NCBI RefSeq assembly: GCF_009936045.1
Contig: NZ_QWEQ01000008.1
Coordinates: 124,001 to 188,000, forward strand
Direction: 5' to 3'
Origin: Emergencia sp. 1XD21-10
GTDB lineage: Bacteria; Bacillota; Clostridia; Peptostreptococcales; Anaerovoracaceae
Length of the DNA stretch: 64,000 nt
Positions within the stretch are counted from its first letter, which is position 1; the number at the start of each line of letters is the position of its first letter. A model generated the notes under the pieces. That model was not told the DNA's origin. It saw only the letters and a program-made list of their open reading frames with translations, and did no database searches. Positions 60,068 through 64,000 of the stretch are shown one piece after another. A program made the position numbers and the translations under genes.

Positions 60068-60384
60068 AGTTTCAAAAAGGATTTGTAGAAGAATACGAGA
60101 AACAACTTCAGGAGGAGGAAGTACAAAGAACATTACGAGATAAGTATAATATAGAGGATGATAAAACAGTTAATATTGTAAAATTATCTTCATGGCAGTT
60201 CTTCATCGAAATAGTGAGCAGTTGGGGAAGAAAATTATTAACTGTCGTCATGCTGATTTTCTTTGCAATTGGGGTGCTTGCAATGCTTTATCCCAAGCCA
60301 CGTACGGAAATGCTGTTCCTGTTTCAAGAGATATTGGATGAGATAACAGCATATTTGCCGGATTTTCTGGTATTTTGGAATTAA
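60064..60384 (+). CDS. Small single-pass membrane protein
   Basis: A 106-residue protein with a charged helical N-terminus (FVEEYEKQLQEEEVQRTLRD), one membrane segment (LLTVVMLIFFAIGVLAMLY, about residues 62-80) and a short hydrophobic C-terminus. No family recognised. It starts inside the stop of the CpaE-like gene, so it is coupled and probably works with it, possibly as its membrane anchor. It is the last gene of the long transfer run before a zinc-ribbon gene. Confidence 0.7.
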   Translation: MKFQKGFVEEYEKQLQEEEVQRTLRDKYNIEDDKTVNIVKLSSWQFFIEIVSSWGRKLLTVVMLIFFAIGVLAMLYPKPRTEMLFLFQEILDEITAYLPDFLVFWN

Positions 60385-60397
60385 GGGGACAAAATTT

Positions 60398-60577
60398 ATG
60401 AAACGTATACCACTAGAGGGCAAAGTCTTTGGCATGTGGGAAGTCTTGACCTTTGCTGGAAATAACGGAAAGAAATCGTTTTACTATTGTCGATGTAAAA
60501 AGTGTCAGCAAGTGTACTTGGTGAGAGCAGATAAGTTGGTTTCGGGGAGAAGTCTGCGGTGTAAAAACTGTAGGTAA
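60398..60577 (+). CDS. Small zinc-ribbon protein (59 residues)
   Basis: A small frame coding for a start VFGMWEVLTFAGNNGKKSFY followed by CRCKKC and, after 19 residues, CKNC. These cysteines form a zinc ribbon of the type found at the start of phage and mobile-element DNA-binding proteins (AP2/HNH-associated). The block RADKLVSGRSLRC matches that pattern. The ribosome site is weak (AAGGGG). It has no membrane part and the function is unknown; a small DNA- or RNA-binding regulator is likely. Confidence 0.65.
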   Translation: MKRIPLEGKVFGMWEVLTFAGNNGKKSFYYCRCKKCQQVYLVRADKLVSGRSLRCKNCR

Positions 60578-60598
60578 TGAAATAGTTCTGCATATGTA

Positions 60599-60627
60599 TT
60601 GACAGTTTTACAAAAATCAAATATACT
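60599..60627 (+). promoter_or_regulatory. Promoter of the relB-yafQ toxin-antitoxin pair
   Basis: Perfect -35 TTGACA (60599-60604), 17 bases, TATACT (60622-60627). An imperfect inverted repeat (TTACT and AGTAA) right behind it could be an autoregulation site. Confidence 0.7.
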
Positions 60628-60686
60628 CTTACTAAGGCTACTGAGTAAACAAAGACAACTAAGTGAAAAGAGTAGGAGGAAAAATT

Positions 60687-60959
60687 ATGAATCAGAAAGA
60701 AAAGGTCACTTGCTCATTTTCAATGGATAGGGAACTGTATAACACCTACAAAGGAATTGTTGCCATGAATGGAGAGAATGTAAAAGGAAATTTGGTACGG
60801 TATATGCAAAGTGTGGTTGAGTATAGAACACCTAATGCTGATACCATTTTAGCGATGAAAGAAGTAAAAGCATTAAAGGCTGATCCTAACAAAAAAACTT
60901 ATGATTCTTTTGCTGAACTTCTGCGTGAAGTAGAAGGGGAAATGGACAATGAGCACTAA
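60687..60959 (+). CDS. relB: RelB/DinJ-family antitoxin
   Basis: A 90-residue antitoxin-type protein with an N-terminal ribbon-helix-helix region (VTCSFSMDRELYNTYKGIVA) and a C-terminal helix rich in acidic residues (SFAELLREVEGEMDNEH) that would cover the toxin. It should neutralise the YafQ-type toxin encoded directly downstream (11-base overlap) and repress their common promoter. The start at 60687 is chosen for TAGGAGG upstream; an in-frame ATG eight codons earlier has no such site. Confidence 0.82.
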   Translation: MNQKEKVTCSFSMDRELYNTYKGIVAMNGENVKGNLVRYMQSVVEYRTPNADTILAMKEVKALKADPNKKTYDSFAELLREVEGEMDNEH

Positions 60960-61230
60960 ATACAAAATCGTTCAAACCGGAACTTTCAAGAAGGATTTAA
61001 AAAAAGCCATAAAAAGAGGATATGATATTAAGCTATTGGGGGATGTAGTTGATGCCCTTGCTGCAGGAGAACAATTAGCCAGGAAGTATAAGGATCATAA
61101 TCTTACTGGAAACTACAAAGGTTGTCGGGAGTGTCATATAACCCCGGATTGGCTTCTGATTTATGAAATTTCAAATGATGAACTGATTTTATATCTCACT
61201 AGAACTGGAAGCCATAGTGACTTGTTTTAA
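60949..61230 (+). CDS. yafQ: YafQ-family mRNA interferase toxin
   Basis: A 93-residue ribosome-dependent endoribonuclease toxin. The family pattern is clear: YKIVQTGTFKKDLKKAIKRG, KYKDHNLTGNYKGCRECHIT, PDWLLIYEI and the C-terminal TRTGSHSDLF with the catalytic His. It acts on translating ribosomes to cut mRNA. Coupled to the relB-like antitoxin gene, it probably stabilises the mobile element in the population. The sequence is complete and in frame, so it should be active. Confidence 0.93.
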   Translation: MSTKYKIVQTGTFKKDLKKAIKRGYDIKLLGDVVDALAAGEQLARKYKDHNLTGNYKGCRECHITPDWLLIYEISNDELILYLTRTGSHSDLF

Positions 61231-61247
61231 AGAAAAGGAGAATGGAA

Positions 61248-62465
61248 ATGAAGAAGATTATAACCCTGCTCATCACTTTGACCATGGTGCTGACTATGGC
61301 AGTTCCAGCATTTGCAACAGACAATCAGGCTCCTGCAGAATCAGCTCCAACAGAAGTGAAGCTGACAAGTAAGCAGGTCAGGGCTATCACGCCGAAAAAT
61401 TTTAAGGCGACCAGTTATAGCTACACGAAAATCAAGACCAGCTGGGATAAGATTGAGGGTGTTGACGGTTACAAAGTGTATCGTGCAACGTCTAAAAACG
61501 GAAGCTACAAGCTGGTGAGAACTACGACCAGCGCGAATACTTTGTCGTATATCAACACTGAAAGAACCACCGGCAAGACTTACTACTATAAAATGCGCGG
61601 TTACAAAAAGATTGGTAAAACGACTTACTACACCAAGTTCTCGCCGGTAAAGAGCACAAGTGCTCGTTTAACAAAGCCGACTGTTACTGTAACACTTGGC
61701 GGTACAGATAAAAACCCTTATGACCGTACGCCAAAATCTACTTGGAAAGCTATTAGCGGTGCATCTGGCTACGAAGTATATAGAACCCGTGAGGGTAAGA
61801 ACAGCTATAAAAAAATCTGTACTACAAAGAAGACATCCTTTACTGATAGCTATTCTACAGATTTTAAATACTATTATACCTATGAGTATAAGGTAAGAGC
61901 ATACCGTATTGTAAATGGGAAAAAGATTTATAGTTACTTTTCAACGCCAAAGAAATATGTTCCTGACTGGACTATGGAAGAGTTGATGCCGGAACTTATT
62001 GCATATGGAGAAAGCATCGAAGGTAAACGATTAGAATTTACAGATCAGTATGATGAAAATGACGAACCAATCCATAAACTATATACCGGTCCAGAAGGAG
62101 CCACATATACGATGGATCATTTTATCGGACATATTGAAGATCCGACAACAGAATCCGGCTATAGAGGCGTCAGATATGGAGAAACAGATGCAACAAAAGA
62201 CCCAACCTTCAAAAGATACACACCAGAAAACAGTTCATGGTCTGCAATGTTTCCTATGGAAATCGATTATTACTGGTCAAAAGAAATTGCTCTCAAAGAA
62301 ATGAAATCTGCAATCAAGGCCTCTATCAAAGGTCAATTTGAAGATAATCCATTAGTGTGGTATCCGGCAGATGAGCAGTTTGAAGCTGGATGGGGAGGAA
62401 TAGACAGTTTTTCGCTTTACACCAGAAAAAATAGAGCGGGATATGACTTTTACGTAATGTTTTAA
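61248..62465 (+). CDS. Secreted protein with tandem fibronectin type III-like repeats
   Basis: A 405-residue exported protein with a signal peptide (ITLLITLTMVLTMAVPAFA), followed by two repeats with the fibronectin-III pattern (GVDGYKVYRATSKNGSYKLV and ISGASGYEVYRTREGKNSYK, each with a Trp and a Tyr-rich end) and a C-terminal domain of about 170 residues of unknown type. No LPXTG or membrane anchor is seen, so it is secreted or held by other means. The start at 61248 is chosen for AAAGGAG. It is cargo of the element, next to a thioester adhesin. Confidence 0.85.
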   Translation: MKKIITLLITLTMVLTMAVPAFATDNQAPAESAPTEVKLTSKQVRAITPKNFKATSYSYTKIKTSWDKIEGVDGYKVYRATSKNGSYKLVRTTTSANTLSYINTERTTGKTYYYKMRGYKKIGKTTYYTKFSPVKSTSARLTKPTVTVTLGGTDKNPYDRTPKSTWKAISGASGYEVYRTREGKNSYKKICTTKKTSFTDSYSTDFKYYYTYEYKVRAYRIVNGKKIYSYFSTPKKYVPDWTMEELMPELIAYGESIEGKRLEFTDQYDENDEPIHKLYTGPEGATYTMDHFIGHIEDPTTESGYRGVRYGETDATKDPTFKRYTPENSSWSAMFPMEIDYYWSKEIALKEMKSAIKASIKGQFEDNPLVWYPADEQFEAGWGGIDSFSLYTRKNRAGYDFYVMF

Positions 62466-62495
62466 ACTATATATAATAAACTTCATACGAATTTA

Positions 62496-62527
62496 CCAAA
62501 AAGGCTCAGATATACTGAGTCTTTTTT
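62496..62527 (+). terminator. Terminator after the FN3-like gene (first)
   Basis: GGCTCAG pairs with CTGAGTC around a five-base loop, with A and T runs on the sides. Confidence 0.75.
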
Positions 62528-62542
62528 CATACAAAAAAATCA

Positions 62543-62570
62543 ACGGTTATGCCTTTGCATAGCCGTTTTT
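62543..62570 (+). terminator. Second hairpin terminator, between the surface genes
   Basis: ACGGTTATGC and GCATAGCCGT form a stem with loop CTTT and a T-run. No clear promoter is visible between this and the next gene, 62571-62625. Confidence 0.7.
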
Positions 62571-62625
62571 ATATATATTTCACTACTAAATTTCAACATA
62601 ATTTAAGAAGGAGGAACAAAAAAGT

Positions 62626-64000
62626 ATGGAACAAAGAATGAAACATCCTTGGCTGTGCCGCAGCATGATGCTGTTACTGATTTTTACCATCTTAGCAGCA
62701 TATATGCCGCAGGCCACCTTTGAAGCCTTTGCAGCCACGAAAGCCTCTGTCTATGACGGCAGACAGCTGAAAGGTTCTGATGGAAAGCCATATTATCCAA
62801 ACAATAAAGGCGGCGGCTTCTACTGGGCGAAATTCTCAAATCTTGCCGGTGATGGTTTTGTTTACAGACTTGCAAGAGCAACCTCAGCCAAGAAAACCAT
62901 CGTTGTAAAAAATGGAAAACACGAATATAGCGGATACTGTCTGGAGCATGGTGCATGGCTGAATGCAGGTGCAACAGGCTACAGTGCCGATGCGCAGCAG
63001 GAATTAGAAAGACTGAGATGGATGAGACCATATAGCAAAGATACTTTAAGGGGAATGCAACTTGCTTTGCTGTTTGGCAGACAGCCGGGACATACGCAAT
63101 CTGATGTGCCTGTAAAGGGCTGCAATCTGGATGACTGGTACTGGGCTACACAAAACATCATCTGGGAATATCAGCAAGGTTTAAGAAAATCCCCTACAAG
63201 CGGTCTTAAAGCAAGAACCGGTTCTCATGCAATGAGTGCAAACTGGTTTAAAGACACTGTAAAGGGTAGACCAGCTGAAAAAATTTACAACTGGATGAAT
63301 GAACAGATTAAAAAATATCAAAAGCAGTTCAGTTTTACAGCACCTACAGAAAGACAAATAAAAAAGCGTCAAACTATTAAAATGCAAGCTCAATCAGATG
63401 GTACTTGGGTTGCAGTCGTAAAGGATTCTAATAAACTGAATCAAGATATTAAAACTACTAATAAGAATATCAAGATTAAGCGTAATGGCAATGAGTACAC
63501 CATTACCTCCAATGTAGATCCTAACACAATCAAAAAACCTATTAAAGCAACGAAAGATGTAAAAGGTATTTCCAAGCCAAAACAGGATTTACTGGTTTGG
63601 ACCACCACACAGGATAGCCCAATTTCTGACTCCAACCACCTGCAGACTGTTGCAACCGGTGGTGATGACCCGATTGAACTGTACTTCAAATTAGCGGCAG
63701 CAGAAGAAACAGAACCGGAGCCAGGAGAGCCGGAGGAACCGAAACTGCCGTCCTTTGAGCTGGACGTTGAGAAACTGGATGCCAATTTAGGCTTTGACAA
63801 TAATACGCATACCGGTATGGGTGATGCGCCGCTGGATGCGACGATTGACCTTCTCGTAGACGGCGAAGTAGTTGATTCCAAAACACTGGATGTAAATGGA
63901 TATAGCGATGAGCCGTTTTATTTTATGCCATGGGACGATGCATCCGAACTGGACTATGAAAAAGTAGAGAAAAAAGATCCGGAAACTGAGAAAGTCACTG
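62626..64000 (+). CDS. Thioester-domain surface adhesin (3' end beyond window)
   Basis: The frame is open from ATG 62626 (ribosome site AAGGAGG about nine bases upstream) to the window end, at least 458 residues. A signal-like hydrophobic segment (residues 14-36) is followed by a thioester domain: Cys105 in SGYCLEHGAW and Gln176 in WYWATQNIIWEY, the expected Cys-Gln thioester pair (TQxA-type motif). Such domains bind host amines covalently. Behind it, from about residue 380, come a Pro/Glu-rich linker (ETEPEPGEPEEPKLPSFEL) and a beta-sandwich-like domain that looks like a Cna-B/SpaA-type repeat. The expected C-terminal sortase signal is outside the window. Confidence 0.85.
   Translation, partial: MEQRMKHPWLCRSMMLLLIFTILAAYMPQATFEAFAATKASVYDGRQLKGSDGKPYYPNNKGGGFYWAKFSNLAGDGFVYRLARATSAKKTIVVKNGKHEYSGYCLEHGAWLNAGATGYSADAQQELERLRWMRPYSKDTLRGMQLALLFGRQPGHTQSDVPVKGCNLDDWYWATQNIIWEYQQGLRKSPTSGLKARTGSHAMSANWFKDTVKGRPAEKIYNWMNEQIKKYQKQFSFTAPTERQIKKRQTIKMQAQSDGTWVAVVKDSNKLNQDIKTTNKNIKIKRNGNEYTITSNVDPNTIKKPIKATKDVKGISKPKQDLLVWTTTQDSPISDSNHLQTVATGGDDPIELYFKLAAAEETEPEPGEPEEPKLPSFELDVEKLDANLGFDNNTHTGMGDAPLDATIDLLVDGEVVDSKTLDVNGYSDEPFYFMPWDDASELDYEKVEKKDPETEKVT

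Larger units (their letters stand above)
43979..64000 (+). mobile_element. Integrative and conjugative element at ssrA (right end not in window)
   Basis: A block of at least 20 kb starts where ssrA breaks off. All genes are on the + strand and are typical of conjugative elements: parA-parB, small hypothetical genes, an M23 hydrolase, a tyrosine-recombinase-like protein, a TcpA/TcpC/TcpE/TcpF transfer apparatus, a toxin-antitoxin pair and surface adhesins. The order matches the Tcp locus of Clostridium perfringens plasmids. No classical relaxase, excisionase or right boundary is seen. Integration rather than a plasmid is inferred because the sequence is continuous with the chromosome. The exact left boundary is uncertain by tens of bases. 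Confidence 0.85.

Overview
The window looks like the chromosome of a low-GC, anaerobic member of the Clostridia. Evidence: a recR-bofA neighbourhood (BofA occurs in endospore-forming lineages), pyruvate:ferredoxin oxidoreductase, strong AGGAGG ribosome sites, TTGACA/TATAAT promoters, SOS boxes of the Gram-positive LexA type, and a Tcp-type conjugation module. A peptide- or amino-acid-using gut relative (for example Anaerovoracaceae) is possible, but this is inference.

The left two thirds (1-43.9 kb) is chromosomal backbone. It runs ybaB-recR, an inverted yaaL-like gene and bofA; pyruvate:ferredoxin oxidoreductase; malic enzyme divergent from a YfcC-type carrier; LysR and an M20 peptidase; two tandem sodium-coupled amino-acid transporters; ybaK-yitT; LexA-controlled uvrBA; nicotinate phosphoribosyltransferase with a structured leader; a membrane-bound LuxR regulator; class II aldolase; an RluA-type pseudouridine synthase followed by three tandem signal peptidases, smpB and a TetR regulator; and an MMPL exporter locus. 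From 33 to 43.8 kb lies a catabolic-looking locus. A multi-PAS hybrid histidine kinase is divergent from three tandem YtcJ-like amidohydrolases, a SARP/BTAD-type activator and an APC permease. Metal ligands are lost progressively along the three amidohydrolases, and the third appears catalytically dead.

At 43.93 kb the promoter and 5' end of the tmRNA gene ssrA are present, but the tag and 3' half are missing. The sequence changes after about 46 bases into an integrated element that runs off the right edge, so it is at least 20 kb and every gene is on the + strand. Its first block is parA-parB plus small genes. This block is threaded by seven copies of a 15-bp palindrome (consensus GTCCCAYRRTGGGAC) and by GTTACCAGT iterons. 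Next come an M23 cell-wall hydrolase and a transfer cluster in the order known from the Clostridium perfringens Tcp system: a tyrosine-recombinase-like protein (TcpM-like atypical relaxase candidate), TcpA coupling protein, TcpC, TcpD-like, TcpE, TcpF (VirB4-like) and TcpH-like. After it sit an MmcB-like nuclease-fold protein, a deviant P-loop protein, a RelB-YafQ toxin-antitoxin pair, a secreted fibronectin-III-like protein and the start of a large thioester-domain adhesin cut by the window edge.

The parts worth most attention are the palindrome family tied to parAB and to ribosome sites, the unusual use of the 5' end of ssrA as the junction, and the TcpM-like relaxase candidate with a possible oriT/centromere region at 46.4-46.8 kb. 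All family assignments were made by eye from translated motifs; no database search was run.
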